Source: Dioscorea cayenensis subsp. rotundata (taxonomy: Eukaryota > Streptophyta > Magnoliopsida > Dioscoreales > Dioscoreaceae). Taken from it: DNA of 64,000 nt. Shown here piece by piece: positions 38,762-51,365 of the stretch; within the stretch, counting starts at the first letter, position 1; each line of letters begins with the position of its first letter. The notes under the pieces were generated by a model. It was not told where the DNA came from and did not search any database. It saw nothing but the letters and a program-made list of their open reading frames with translations. The position numbers were made by a program, and so were the translations under genes. The DNA lies in contig NC_052489.1 in assembly GCF_009730915.1 (NCBI RefSeq), positions 2,135,622 to 2,199,621 on the forward strand, read 5' to 3'.

Positions 38762-40169
38762 AAGTAATTATATTTATGTATATATGTGTGTACATAGAAC
38801 AGAACATTCCATAAAAATTAATGTAATTGGTGTTAAATAAATCATTGAGAAATTGAATCAATCTCATTGGAGTCTCTATTATTCCTTTGCTCAATGTATC
38901 AAAACAATGCTTTGTTTTATTTCAAATAGGTTTATTGCTCCAGTCCAGAATACGATTAATCCGGCATGACAATGTGGATAATCCACCTAAATATACACAT
39001 TTATTATCACATCCACATTAGCATTGTTTTATAATAAATAGGTTCATTGCTCCGGCCATTGATCCGGCATTACAATGTGGATAATCCACCTAAATATACA
39101 CATTTATTACTACATCCACATTACCAGCAAATTCAAATCACAAATAATCACTCTTTCTCTAAATAATTTCAATCTTTTTTGTTCAATTCATACAATACTT
39201 CATAAACCATTAATGCAATACAACTTCATATATATATATATAAAAATCATAAATCAGTAATATATAAATATATACATTTCAGAAATCAGTATTAAGACTT
39301 TGGACTCAAATCTCTTCTTGCATACCTTTTGCTTCTTGAGCCTCTTGTTCTCATCTGTCAACTTGGTAACCTCTTCTTCCAATTGAGATATATATGCCTA
39401 CACAACCAACAAAACCAAAAATCATCATCATCATATATATATATATATATATATGTATATAATCTATAATTTTCGACAATTTCAAACAGAAACTCACTTG
39501 CTTCCTAGCTCTAGACCTGGCAGCAGATTCTCGATTTTTTATCATCCTTTTCTGCTTCCTTTGAAAGCTCTTATCAAAGCTCTCATCACACTGTTTCATT
39601 GCCTCAGGAAATTGAGGATCAGACATTGTATGTTTGAGCCTTGGCAATGCCACCATTCCTTGCATTCCCATTTGATGATTATCACTAACACCACAACCAT
39701 CTCCAATCATCTTGTTCACAAACACTGAAACATTTGAATTCAACATTGATATCTGCTGTTTTTGTTCTTCTTGATAATTCCACCAATCTGAATGTTGTTG
39801 CTGATGTTGTTGCTGTTGTTGTTGCTGCATCACACAATGATCTTGACTACCTAAATGAATAGCACCAGTTCGAAACAAGAATTCTTCAAGTGTAGTTTCA
39901 CCAACACACTTCTCTGCATTGCCTTGAACAATTCCGTGCCAAACTTCATCCGTTCTCTTATTAATACTATGGTTATAATTACTCAACAAAGGCACGGAAT
40001 TATCAGCAATTGATGAACAAGAAGATGAGGCTTGATCCACTGCAGAGAAACTACTCAATAGCTCATCTAACCGATCTAACTTCATCTGATTTAATGGCTT
40101 CCCAAGTTCCGGCAAATGGTTTTGCACCTCATCAATTGTGAGGCTACATACTGCTGCTCTGTGTCTCAT
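38632..40169 (-). CDS. group A bZIP transcription factor (ABI5/AREB/DPBF-like)
   Basis: Three exons: 40169-39498, 39397-39326 and 38712-38632, total 825 nt, 274 aa. Group A hallmarks are present in order. CSLTIDEVQNHL near the N-terminus is the first conserved kinase-target box; TTLEEFLFRTGAI is the third. The basic region is KNRESAARSRARKQ (Asn212-x7-Arg220), followed by zipper leucines 230, 237 and 244, and the C-terminus is PKYQLRRTSSGHF. The LRRT end is a phosphorylation/14-3-3 site in this group. A Gln tract (MQQQQQQQHQQQH, encoded at about 39793-39828) lies in the middle. These factors bind ACGT-core ABREs and act in abscisic acid, seed and stress responses; the exact orthologue is not clear. 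The last exon is only 27 codons after a 613-bp intron and is easy to miss. Confidence 0.9.
38925..39140. repeat. 112-bp tandem duplication inside bZIP intron 2
   Basis: Two units start at AATAGG 38925 and 39037. Both carry the same ordered blocks: ATTGCTCC, ATCCGGCAT, then an identical stretch of more than 30 bases containing GTGGATAATCCACC and ATATACACATTTATTA. The GTGGAT-A-ATCCAC core is nearly palindromic, so each unit can form a small hairpin. Confidence 0.85.
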
Positions 40170-40400
40170 TATATATTAGCAATTCGAACACTCTCTCAAG
40201 CATATCTGATACAATTAATTCCTATATTAAAAAAAGAACACACACACACACACAAAGAAATTTAATAAGAATACAATGAATGCATGCATGGATTGTATAT
40301 ATTGAAGATGTAGATGAGGAGATAAAGAACAAACCTCTGAGATTGAAGAGAGTGTTCATTGAAGAAGGGATGCAGAAGATGAAGAAGATATAAAGGAGAG
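40170..40400 (-). promoter_or_regulatory. spliced 5' leader of the bZIP gene with an upstream frame
   Basis: A CT-rich leader exon ends CAGAG|GTTTGT at 40335, and the acceptor TTAATATAG opens the coding exon at 40221. Joined this way, an upstream ATG near 40356 opens a 16-codon frame (MNTLFNLRGINCIRYA) that crosses the splice and stops before the main ATG. Splicing is inferred from motifs only. Confidence 0.45.
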
Positions 40401-41589
40401 GGTGAGAATTAGTTGGAGATATGCGGGGGCCGTTGTGGCAATCAGTAGAACCGGTGCTATTTGTTGAGATCTTTGCTTTTTTACATTCTTGTGAAACACT
40501 TTCTATTTTTCTTAATTAATTAAATATTTATTTATTTGATTGTTTTAAGCTATAGAGATTGATTTTAATTGTTGTTAGTTTGTGTTTTATTATATATATG
40601 TTGAGATCTCAAATCAATCAAAATTAAACATAAATTTAGATGTTATCATTTTGTTTTATTGATAGGGTGATATTCCAATTTTTTTTTTATGGGTATTTTA
40701 AAATTTTAAATAGCTTTTTTTTATCACAAATACTTAGAATATAAATTAGGGTCCATTACACCGCGTACGATTTTCTCCCTTCAAATCCACAAAGGAAAGG
40801 ATATGGCATGAGAAGCTAATGTCTTATGTTTATATGATATAAATTGTATGTAGACAAAAATTATCCTTTATAATAACACCTGTAGCAAAATTAAATAGAT
40901 CACATTAAAATCAATTTGAAAAAAAAAAGTCATCATATGCTAAGATATATATGAAAAACTTTGGGTATGAAAAATTATAATATTTGGGTTTAAGGTTTAG
41001 GGTTTTAGGTAGAGTTTATAATATGCTACAATCTTTAGAATTTAGGGATACATACAATTTGAATTTGAAGTTTATTTAAGAAAGAATGACGGGAACGCTA
41101 AAGTGGCATTATTCACGTTATTTGGAAAACCTATTTTGTATATTTGCCGTGGTGTGACTGTCTCATACAATCTTTATTTTAAAATATATTTCGGGCTTGT
41201 TTGATTACTATTTTGAGAACAATTGTCTATTCTTGAAAACTGAAAAAATAAAAAAATAAAAACTTCTTTGATCATGTGTTTTATAATTGTTTTTAAAAAT
41301 TAAAAACAACAAAGTGTTTTTAAAAATAAAAAACTAAGAACAACTAGATGTTTTCTAAATTTTTGTTTTAAAAACAATGACAAAAATAGATAACAAATCC
41401 ATTTTTTTAACTACATTATAATAATTCTAAGCATTGAACTTATACTTGTCATCATAAATTTTATTTATATTTATTTTATATTTAGTTTTTACAAAATATA
41501 TTATCATATTAGTTTATTTAATTTCATATGATTATTAAATTATTATTAAAAATATATACACTAATAATTACATAAAACAACTAGATCGG
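40401..41589. other. AT-rich intergenic region, no gene seen
   Basis: Upstream flank of the bZIP gene, then AT-rich sequence. Short TTTAGGGTTTAGG-like telomeric words occur near 40990-41005. No coding signal. Confidence 0.5.
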
Positions 41590-41623
41590 GCTCGTTTGGT
41601 GGCTAAGATAAGATGATAGGATA

Positions 41624-41661
<38 letters not shown>

Positions 41662-42079
41662 GAGTATAGGGTGGGAAATAGGATAATGCCATTTTATTTG
41701 GTTTTTCTCCCACATTTAGGTTTGATTGTATCCGCTTTTTGATCGTGTTGATTCCGGAGCCGTTTAGTACAAGGAAAAGTAACAACTTTACCTGGAAAGT
41801 TAATGTCAAAAACTTTTATATGTTTGGTTGAAAAAAAAATCATGTAAAATAATGGTGAAATTGCAATTACTTTCCCTTTGACCAATGAAAAAGATTCACA
41901 AGGGAGGAGGGTATGAAACGGGGTGGGAAAATAGGAGACATGTAAAACTCCAATTTTACTTTTTTTTATAACATTAAAATTCTTCTCTTTTGTCGTCTTC
42001 TTTTTAATAACCCTAACTTTAGCGAAGAATTTCTCCATCGCCTTCTTTTTCAAAACCCTAGCGCAAGCCAATCCCGGTA

Positions 42080-44362
42080 AGTCATATAATTTTTTATAAT
42101 TTTTTAAGAATCTTTTTTTATTGCTTAAATTGATAATGAATTTTTATTTAAAACTCATTGAAAAAAACATGTGCAATACCTTTTCTTTAGGTGAGATCTA
42201 TATGATTGCCAGAATTCATATAGGAAGCAAGCCTCTTGGATTCGGGTAATCATATTTTTCATAATTGAAAAGCATGAATTAAACATCTACTTTTGCCGAG
42301 TATATAAGAAACTTTATTAATTTATTTATTAATGTGAAAATTAAAACATAGTTAAAATTAAAATAATTGATATTCATTGAAGGGTAAAATTGAGAATAAA
42401 CATACCTTTGCATGGAAAGCTTATTCATACCAAACAAAAGAATTCATTTTTCATGTATTTAAATTGCAATTTTCAAGGTTTATATAAAACATCTATTGTT
42501 ACTTTGTAGGGAAAGTAAATGCAAGGAAATACTTTGCAGGGAAAGTGTTTCCATGCAAATACCAAAGGGGACCTTAGGACAAAAAACACTAATTTCATTA
42601 TTTTAAATGCATCCGAACCAATTAAAGAGTGTTGGTGGGAATGGTTCTTAAAGGAATAGAGAAGAAGAGATAAGAAAAAAAATAGTGCATAAGTTTTTAA
42701 GGCGTGGGAAACACTTTCTTTTAGGCTTAATTCGCCTTCACCTAATTTCAAACCTTGAAAGCAAAATGGATTGAATGATGAATTTCTTTTAGGCTACAAT
42801 GAAGACCCTTGAGTATGGTTTGCACTTTCAAACTCAAGCAAAGACAACAATGACTTTTACAAAGTGAAAATTTCCTTTTATCTTTTGTGCACTCAAAAAA
42901 CAAAGCAAATGAATTAGTGAAGCGTTTGTTTTCATTCAATTGACTTGAATGATAATAGGAGATTATTTTTATAGGAATAAAGTGGTGTTTAGAAAAGAGA
43001 CACATCACTTAAATAATGAGTGTCATTCAACAAGACACACAACTTCAATAAACCACTTCATTAAAGAGACGCTATTTCATTAATGAGACACAACACTTCA
43101 CTAATGAGACATCTTTTTCAAATAAAGCAACCATTCATTAATTAATGAAATTACAAAAGACAATCTCTCATTAGTTGTATTATAAGAGTTGCTTATTAGA
43201 TTAGGGCTTCTCCAACCATGCTATATATTTGGTGTTTTAATCCAAATCCGCCAAATTTAGCAAACTGCTATATGTTTTTGTAGTCAGTTTTTCATTTTGA
43301 GTTTTTCTTTCAGTTTTAATTTTTAGTCATTATATCAGTTTTATTTTTCAGGTTTATTAGTTTATCTTTTTAACTTTTCGGTTTTCGGTTTTAATTTTAG
43401 TTTATTAGTTTATCTTTTATCTTTTTGGTTTTAATTTTAACTTTCAGTTTATTTTTTACTTTATTATTAATCTTTTTATCTTATTTGGTTTTTTAGTTTT
43501 AATTTTTAGTTTATTTTTTTTTTCTATTTTTTCAATTTATTATTTATCTTTTTGGGTTTTCGTTTTAATTTTCAGTTTATTTTTATCTATCTTGTTTTTC
43601 AATTTTATTTTTAAATTTATTTTTTCTTTTTATTCTTTTTTATTCTTTTTTATAAAATTTATATTTATAAGTTTATATTTTAATTAAATTAAATACCTCA
43701 TAATTTAAGTTTGTATTTTTCAATTAATAAATAAAAAATTAATGAAAATAATACACGAAATATAACTTCATTAAAATTAACGAAAATTACATAAACAATA
43801 AAATAAAAACGTAGAAAAATAGTCGTAAGCTATAGATTATCGTCGATAGTGATACCACAACACTCAAAATCTGACTAATGAAAAGCTGAAGTAGATTGAG
43901 TCTAATAATCTGGCATGTTATCGCTCAGCTTCCACATATACCCGAAAGATATCATTAAACATGTTAGATCTAGAAGGGGTTGGTTGTTGAAAATTAAAGA
44001 TGATTAAATTTATTACTAGTATGAATATAAAAGTGTGAAGTGAAAAGAATATTTTTAGAATATTCTATTTTTGAGTTAAAAATAGAGATGGTGGTTGGAA
44101 AAACTTTTACTATAGAAGTTGTATTTTTGTGTATTGAAGCGCCAAATATAGAGTTTTGGATTGGAGATGACCTTAGTATAGTGTTGTGTCTTGATGAATA
44201 GGCATAGATAAATTATTATATGACTTTTCACATGATGAAATAATTAATAGATACACCTCTTCATTTTTAAAAATCCCTTACAAAGAGTTTCTCCACTAAT
44301 CTCATAGTTGAACAAATTGTTTTTTTTATCTAAATCTCTTCTTTGATTACGTTTTTTCTTTA
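42080..44362. other. AT-rich non-coding DNA
   Basis: No gene is recognised. A TTTT-AGTTTATTTTT-like pyrimidine-rich degenerate repeat occupies about 43300-43660 (variants of TTTTCAGTTTTAATTTT), and a CACTTCATTAATGAGACA-like motif repeats near 43030-43120. Confidence 0.45.
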
Positions 44363-45034
44363 GGCTGTGTTTGATTGCCCTTTTTTCCATGGAAAAATTT
44401 TCCACGGGTCATTTTCTAGCTGAATAGACTGTTTGTTTGCCAAAATTATTTGTGAAAATTTTTTCCACAAACTCTATCACGTGACCTTATTTTCTTTCAA
44501 ATCAGTGAAAAATTTTTCCTCACTCCATCCTGCGAAAAGTTTTCGAAGGAAATGTAAAGGGCTATGGGATAAAATAACATGCGAGGATCAACTTCAATGT
44601 TTTTTCTTTTTTTTTTAAATTAAAAAAAGGATAAATTATATAACTTGGTAATATTTTAAATAAATTTATCCAGATCAGTGATCCCGAGGCGTTTTAATGG
44701 TAAAATTCAATTCTATGTAGCACTGTTTATAATTAATTGAACTTCAAGTTCTACATGAACAATTTTAATAATTTTTAAAAAAAAAATCCATGGGAAATGT
44801 GACTTTTTCCAGTAAAAATTGATGCAATCAAACAACAAAAGAGGTTTTTTTTCATGTAAAATGTTACATTTTTCGTGTAAAATAAAACCAATCAAACAAC
44901 AAAATCTGAATTTTTCATAATTTTTTTTGATTTTATAGTTAGAAAATAATGCTAATCAAATGACTATTTTTTTCATTTTCCATGAAAATTTTTTCTTTTG
45001 CAGCCATTTTTCATATTGCCAATCAAACACAGCC
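44363..45034 (+). mobile_element. Tourist-like (PIF/Harbinger) MITE, copy 1
   Basis: The element begins GGCTGTGTTTGATTG and ends CAATCAAACACAGCC, a perfect 15-bp terminal inverted repeat, and is flanked by TTA on both sides (44360-44362 and 45035-45037), the PIF/Harbinger target. It is 672 bp long, AT-rich and non-coding. Its interior is full of TTTTCCATGGAAAA-like words and matches copy 2 at 48615 in reverse orientation. Confidence 0.85.
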
Positions 45035-45509
45035 TTAGCTTGATTTTTCACATTATGGATAACAAAAGTAAAATATAGAATAACAAAATATATGATAGGA
45101 TATGAGCATGATCATATTCTTTCTACTCCTATCAAATAGTAATATCCTATCATGTCCACCAAACAAGCTTGTTTTTTTTAATGAGGTTTTTTTAGATTCG
45201 TTATGAAAATAGTTTTACTTAATTTTTTTTAATTACACCTATTTAAGAAATTAATTTTATACAATTATTTGAAAAATATAAAAACAAAAACAGAATGATG
45301 CCATTAATTTCTTAAATAATAAAAATAGAATAAGATTTTGTTCTCAGATCCCTTTCTCCGTCAATGTTCACAAAAATTTGAAACGTCAAATAAGTAATTT
45401 TTTTTCTCTCAATTTTCATGTTATTTAAAATAAACTAATTTAAGAAACAATAACATTGATTTTTTTTTTAATTGGATTTAAAATTTGATCGAGAACCTTC
45501 TTGTAAATA

Positions 45510-45648
45510 AAAATCTTAGAGGGCCTTCTTCGGAAAAAAGAGCTAAACCCTAACAACACCCGCGAGATCGAAATCGAGCCGAAAACTTCTTCTTTTCCTC
45601 AGAAATTCGAAGAAGAAGAGAGAAAAAGATCGGGAGATCAAAACGAAG
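45510..45648 (+). other. putative 5' UTR exon of the COA3-like gene
   Basis: A telo-box-like AAACCCTAAC at about 45544 and a purine-rich leader end AACGAAG|GTATCG. This fits a non-coding first exon spliced to the acceptor ATATCAG at 47287, six bases before the COA3-like ATG, across a 1.64-kb intron. Confidence 0.55.
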
Positions 45649-47293
45649 GTATCGATTTCCGTTCCTAAATCTCTATACTTTTTCCATGGTTGATGAATTC
45701 GTTGGTATCAAGGATTAGGGTTATGAGAACCGAGCTGAAGTTAAAGAACAATCTCCAATTTCCTTGTTGTCAGTTTTGAATTTGGTTTTTTTCATGATTG
45801 AATTCATTGCTATCAAATGGTATCTAGTTTTGAAGAATATCTCCAATTTTTTGGTTATTGGTGTTGATTGCTTTTTTCATGATTGACTTCACTGTTATCA
45901 GATGGTATGAATGAATTAGGATTTTGAGAATGGAGCTGAAATTGAAGAACAAAATCTCCAAATTCCTTGTTACGAGTGTTGAATTTTTGTTCCAAATAAT
46001 GCAATATACTGATACCCAATCAATTCCTTGGTCTTTAGCTGCATTCATGTAGGACTTTCCATGAAGAAAGATCAAGAAAGATTGAAGCATGTTTGTAGTC
46101 TCTCCATTTGACTTATTTATCAACATTTGCTTCTGCATTTTGTTGAACTTGGTGCAACTTGTCTAATTCTTGTTTGTGCTTGCATTCTTGATATTTTTTT
46201 TCTCTCCTGCAAAAAGTCTGTTGAAGAATAATTTGTCAATCTGAAGATCCTTTGTATTAATGCTATTTGTCTATCATGTTATTGTGTGGGAAAAGGAAAC
46301 TGTTGCCTGGTTTTTATTTGTGTTTATCCAATTGATAGGAACTAGCATTCATATTTATGTCCATCTGATTGATAAGAATATTTGAGGAATACTTTAGATC
46401 TTGTTGATAGCATTTGTGTTGGAACAGGTAACCTAATATTCATGTTTCCATCATTATATTGTGATGCTAAAGTATTGATTTTTGTTAGTGCTGATTTATT
46501 GAGAATATCTTCAATTTTGTATTCCGGAATCTATTCTTCCACTAGTTTTTTATCCTCTAGAGGTATATTACATCTAATGAAGCAAATTAAAACATCAAAT
46601 GGAAATTCTTGAAGTAATCCTTTGCGTTGGTGGATGCAAGACGAACACAATTAGGAGAGCATTTACCTGACAATTACTGAAATTTGGTGGCAGTTCGAGT
46701 TATATTAGCTTGTGATCTTATCTGTACATAGTTTTGCACAAATGATGTCTTAAGAGGCTTCACACCTTTGAGATCTACCTCATTTCATCATTAAGGCCAA
46801 CATTTAAAGGAAGTCATCTCTTTGCCATACTTGTAGTTCCATTACAATCTTTTAAGACATGTACCACTGCTGCTGTGGACTTTCAAGATGCATCGATCAT
46901 TTTAACTTAGATCCTCTGCATGTTACTTACTGATATATGAATAGCAGCTGTAGCAGTTCATCTTGTTATCCGGATTATGCTGTGAGACTATGACTATAGA
47001 AATTCTACAATAGCTTCGATAAGTTGGTCACGTGTTCCTTGTACCTGGACTGATCACAGAATTCATGGTTGCCATGGCAATATGTATTATTATTGATTTT
47101 AATTCAAACCCTTTGCATGTTGTTGGTATATAAATAAAACCAGTGGCAGTTCATTTAGCAGTGTATCCTGTGAGATTGTCTATAATTATAGACAATCTAA
47201 AATTCGGTATGTTTTTTTTTTCTCGTTCTTGATTGAACACAAAAAGTCATCGTCATGCTTTTTAAATATTTTGTTTGTGGATATCAGACCACC

Positions 47294-47506
47294 ATGTCTA
47301 CATTCAAGAAATTCAGCAGCCTTCCACCGAAAACAAAGAACGTGGTAGTTGCTGGCGGCTTAACTGGTTTTGTTATCAGTGTGTATTACTACACAATGAG
47401 AGCGGTCGGAGGCACAGACGAACTGCAGGTTGCCATCGACAAGTTTGAAGAGATGAAGAACAATAAAAATGAGAATGGAACTCCAGCTGCTTCACCTGGG
47501 TCTTGA
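47294..47506 (+). CDS. COA3-like mitochondrial cytochrome c oxidase assembly factor
   Basis: A 70-residue protein starting MSTFKKFSSLPPKTKN. An in-frame ATG at 47255 lies before the likely splice acceptor ATATCAG at 47281-47287, so the ATG at 47294 is preferred. The pattern is a short basic N-terminus, one membrane segment (about 17-35, VVVAGGLTGFVISVYYY), then YTMRAVGGTDELQVAIDKFEE. This is the core signature of the COA3/CCDC56 family, whose members are single-span inner-membrane proteins that help assemble cytochrome c oxidase subunit 1. The tail is a charged, low-complexity stretch. Identification rests on the short conserved core. Confidence 0.75.
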   Translation: MSTFKKFSSLPPKTKNVVVAGGLTGFVISVYYYTMRAVGGTDELQVAIDKFEEMKNNKNENGTPAASPGS

Positions 47507-48611
47507 AACATAGTGTCTTTAAATCTTATAATTTGCTTACTGTATGGATGGATATAAATTGGTTGGTACCAGCATATTTTCTCAAGACTTTATTTTCACT
47601 AGGCCACATCGCAGATCAAATTGAATAAAGCCACAGATAGAGCGATGATTCTAGGCTTTTATAGCATTGATGATGTTTCATGAATTTTAAACATTTGCTT
47701 ATTTTCCATGGAGTCTGAAATTAGCTTTAAGGTGTGCACAAACCGCATCGGAGTTGGTGGGAGTGAGATTTGTGCACATATAAGTGATGAAATCACCCGT
47801 ACATAATTATTGTTCACTTTTCAGAAAAGGCGAACTATCATTATTGAATTAGCTTCATTTTTGAATGGATGACTTGGCATTAGTCCAGCAAATTTTTGGT
47901 TAAATGTTTTAGGTTAGCTAATTTTTATTTTTGATCATTATGTTTCAATTTATATCTTTTGTTCATTTTGTATTGATTTTTTTTTATTGGGCGGTCACTC
48001 ATGGATTTCTGGTCAATTTTAACTAACGTGGTAGCCGGAGATGTCACGCACATCATTTTAAAGATTATTCCATCCCAACTAGAAAGGATACCTCAGCTCG
48101 ATGCCATGCCACCTTACTTGATCCAAGTCATTTTCCCGTCAGCTTGACAGTGAATGTTTTAATGGCATAACACAAGGTTGATGTATCCAGTCCAGATGAG
48201 TTGTGAAAACACTTTAAAATAATGTGGTGTGGTATCTTCAACTGATATGTCAGTCAAAATTGACTAAAAATCTACACGCAAAATTTTACAGGTACAATGT
48301 TATCACTAGGTTTGGTGTTCATGGCTTGCGTCTGTTAAAGGATGCGTTGGTGTTGCCGGTTCTAACTGGTTAAACGTGCCATACTTGAAAATATGGATGG
48401 ATTAGTATTTTTTTATTTTATTTTTAAAAACAATCTGAGAATTTATTCATCCATGGTTCTATCATTGCACAACTGCAATTTTTTAAGTGAGAAAAACAAA
48501 TTCATCTTTTATTATAAAATATATAAATCAATAAATGACTAAAAAGCCTCAAAACCATAAATCCAGTAAATTGAAGAAAACAAAAAGAAAGGAATCAATA
48601 AGAAAATAAAT
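47507..48611. other. 3' flank of the COA3-like gene, no other gene seen
   Basis: 3' UTR-like sequence to about 47700, then AT-rich DNA. Nothing further recognised. Confidence 0.5.
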
Positions 48612-48614
48612 TAA

Positions 48615-49335
48615 AGTTATGTTTAATTGGCAACATGAAAAATGACTGAAAAAGAAAATTTTTCTATGAAATATTTTTACATGGAAAAATTTTCTATGAA
48701 AAATGAAAAAATAGTCGTTTGATTGACATTATTTTTTAAAGAGAAAATAAAAAAATTTTCGATGGAAAATTCAGATTTTGTTGTTTGATTGCTCTTATTT
48801 TCCACGGAAAATGTAACATTTTCCAAAAAAACATAATTTGTCGTTTAATTATATCAATTTTCCCTAAAAAAAGTTACATTTTCCATGAATTTTTTTTAAA
48901 AAATTATTAAAATTGTTAAAAAATATTTAAAAAAATATTTGATAATTATAAACAGCACTACATGTAATTGAATCTCACAATCAAAACGCCTCGGGATCTG
49001 TTCACTGATTTGGATAAATTTATTTAAAATATTATCAAATTATATAATTTCTCTTTTTTTAAAAAAAATTAAAATAAAAGAAAAAACATTGAAGTTGATC
49101 CTTATCCCAAATTTGATTTTTCTCACAAGTTATTTTTTCAAATAGCTCCTTACATTTTCCCTGAAAAACTTTTCTCAGGGTGAAGATAGAAAAAATTTCA
49201 CTGGGAAAATAGGTCACGTGACAGAGTTTGTGGAAAAATTTTCCACGAAAAATTTTGACAAACAAACTACCTAAAAAACTGGAAAATGACCCTATGGAAA
49301 ATTTTTTCAGGAAAAAAAAGCAATCAAACACAGCC
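48615..49335 (-). mobile_element. Tourist-like (PIF/Harbinger) MITE, copy 2
   Basis: It ends CAATCAAACACAGCC like copy 1, and its diverged left end reads AGTTATGTTTAATTGGC. TAA flanks both sides (48612-48614 and 49336-49338). Length is 721 bp. Compared with copy 1 the element is inverted: its right half matches the complement of copy 1's left half, including the shared GGTCACGTGAC-like and CCTCGGGATC/GATCCCGAGG words. Confidence 0.82.
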
Positions 49336-49338
49336 TAA

Positions 49339-50165
49339 ATATAAAAGATTGGAAAACATATTAAAATTTGAATATACATATACCATATTGCATAAACATG
49401 TTAAATAAATATGGCCCCTACATATTTAAAGATATAGATAAAAACTAAAAAACTAAATCTATGAACTTAGCAATTAAATCAATCTCAAGACAAATTTAAT
49501 GTCCCAAAGATCAGATTTTTATCAAGTAAATCCCGACAGCATCCTGTTATAGTTGATTTCAGTGAGCACCTGAAAGTACAGTAATACCCTTCTTTTCACT
49601 ATTTCCCACCACAAGATCAACTCTCATAACGGCTGGCTGAAAACAGAACTTGAGGATTGCTCTGTACATTTCACAAGCATGAGCAAAAGAAAATAAGAAA
49701 ATACAGAACAGAGAAGCTAGCAGAAATTTGTAAGTACTAACCTCTCATTGATTCTATACCATTAGGGAAGGAAAAATAAACACCAATTCAAGTGTGAATC
49801 AGAGTATGTTGCAGTGCAACAAGATGAGAAGGGCTGCATGGGACGTCAGCAGCAGATGAGGGTGCCATTCTCAATAAACTACCTCTCCAATCCTTCCAAC
49901 CAAACAAAAGTTTTCATTCACATTCCTTTTTCAATCCTCCTCATTCCTCATTACCAAGAGAGAATCAATGACAAAACAAAACGGCAACAAATTCATTGAT
50001 TTCGTGATGAGTAATTAGCAGTTAATTAAAGAACTATTAGTATAATGAATGAATTGTAATTTTGGAGAGTAGATGGTTACAAGGTGGTTACAAATCGTAT
50101 GATGGTATTCTACCTGTTTGTTAGAATGCCAGCTAGAGGAGTTTGTTACAATTGTCATGATTTGT
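49339..50165. other. spacer before the MULE, no gene seen
   Basis: AT-rich at first, then balanced sequence from 49540 to 50000 that could be an exon or UTR of an unidentified transcript, but no frame is convincing. Confidence 0.4.
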
Positions 50166-50174
50166 TTTGATTTG

Positions 50175-50662
50175 GGGTAATTTTCTTCTGTGCGTACCTA
50201 AGTATGTACTTATTTCACTTTGAGCACCTTATTTCGATTTGTATCAATTTGAGCACCGCAATTTGATTTCCTTACAACGGAGGGCAATCGAGATGATTCC
50301 GGTGAGGGTTTTCACGATGTGTCCACCTGAATGCACGTGGATTTTATTTTTTTCCGTGTCGGATGAAGATGTGGCATTACCAAATGGATGACTTATCCGA
50401 GTGGCGGCCCTTGTTGCCACTGGGAGGATGCCACATCGCCCTCTTCTCTCTCACTCTCCTCCTTTCCCATTCCTGCCCTGCTAGCTTTTGCCCTAGAGAA
50501 AGCCACTGCCCCCTACCCTTTGCTGCTTTTGCCCCTTCCCTTGCTTTGCTCGCCACCATCCGCTCGGGTCGCCATCTTTGCCCTAGAGAACGCATGACCA
50601 TCCTAACGCCATCACACGCTTTTCCTCCTCGCTTTTGCCCTCCAGAGGCTTGGAGAACGCGA
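50175..50662 (+). repeat. left terminal inverted repeat of the MULE
   Basis: About 490 bp. Over most of its length it matches the complement of the right end, with scattered substitutions and small indels. Shared landmarks are CACTTTGAGCACCTTATTTC, TTCCGTGTCGGATGAAGATG and CCCTTCCCTTGCTTTGCTC. Confidence 0.9.
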
Positions 50663-51365
50663 ATTAACCAGCCGTCCACCATATACCAGATGAAATCCTC
50701 TTCCGAACTCTTCAAGATTTTGGAGGACTTTAGATAGTTACAATGTTATTTGAATTTATTATTTGAGTACATTATATTTAGGTCATTTTTGTATAGAAAT
50801 TAATGCAGTGAATTAGTTGCTTCATCTTCACTGTTATTTTTGTATAGAAACTACAGGTTATTTGCTTTCGAAATTGTTTATAATAATTTTTTTTGTTGCT
50901 ATTAATGAAATTTAATTTTGTGTTAATTGGATGGATGATACAACAAAAACTTTGATAATGTTTGAATTTAAATTTAACTAATGTGTTGTCTTATCATAAT
51001 CTGTATTAGCTGGATTGAGTCAGCAGTTGTTTAAATATCAATGAATTCAACATGATATTCAAGCCATTTATATCAATACCAAGTTTGTATTTCCTGCATC
51101 TTTTTTAACAATTACCATTTATAACGATAAGCATTTTTCTAATGAACAAATGACCCTGAGAACTCGATATAAAAATATTGGGATCAAAATTTGCAGTTTT
51201 CATTCATATTATGTTAAGTATTCTTGGAGACAAAAATATATATGTTTACAATATCAGAATGGCAGTAGCCTGTCAATAGAAACTAAGCACATCTATTATT
51301 AGCTTTACATTGTCAAAATACCACTAATATGTCAAAACAAGCTAAAAAGATTATGAGACTGCTCT

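Larger units (their letters stand above)
41590..45169. mobile_element. possible larger element or MITE cluster with GCTCGTTTGGTGG ends
   Basis: GCTCGTTTGGTGG followed by ATAGGATAAGAT at the left, and a right end whose complement is GCTTGTTTGGTGG followed by ATAGGATATTA, form imperfect inverted ends 3.58 kb apart. A TA run (about 41623-41659) sits near the left end. No transposase is recognised in the interior, and the Tourist-like MITE at 44363 lies inside. It may be one non-autonomous element or two separate MITE halves; no target duplication was established. Confidence 0.35.

Noticed and set aside
49814-49999. 61-residue open frame in balanced sequence before the MULE
   Set aside because: No family, no splice context and no conserved motif; too short to support as a gene.
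50363-50737. Open frames of 70-124 residues in the left MULE repeat, and similar ones at 56220-56657
   Set aside because: They occur in both inverted repeats because of GC-rich sequence and are not conserved as protein between the two copies.
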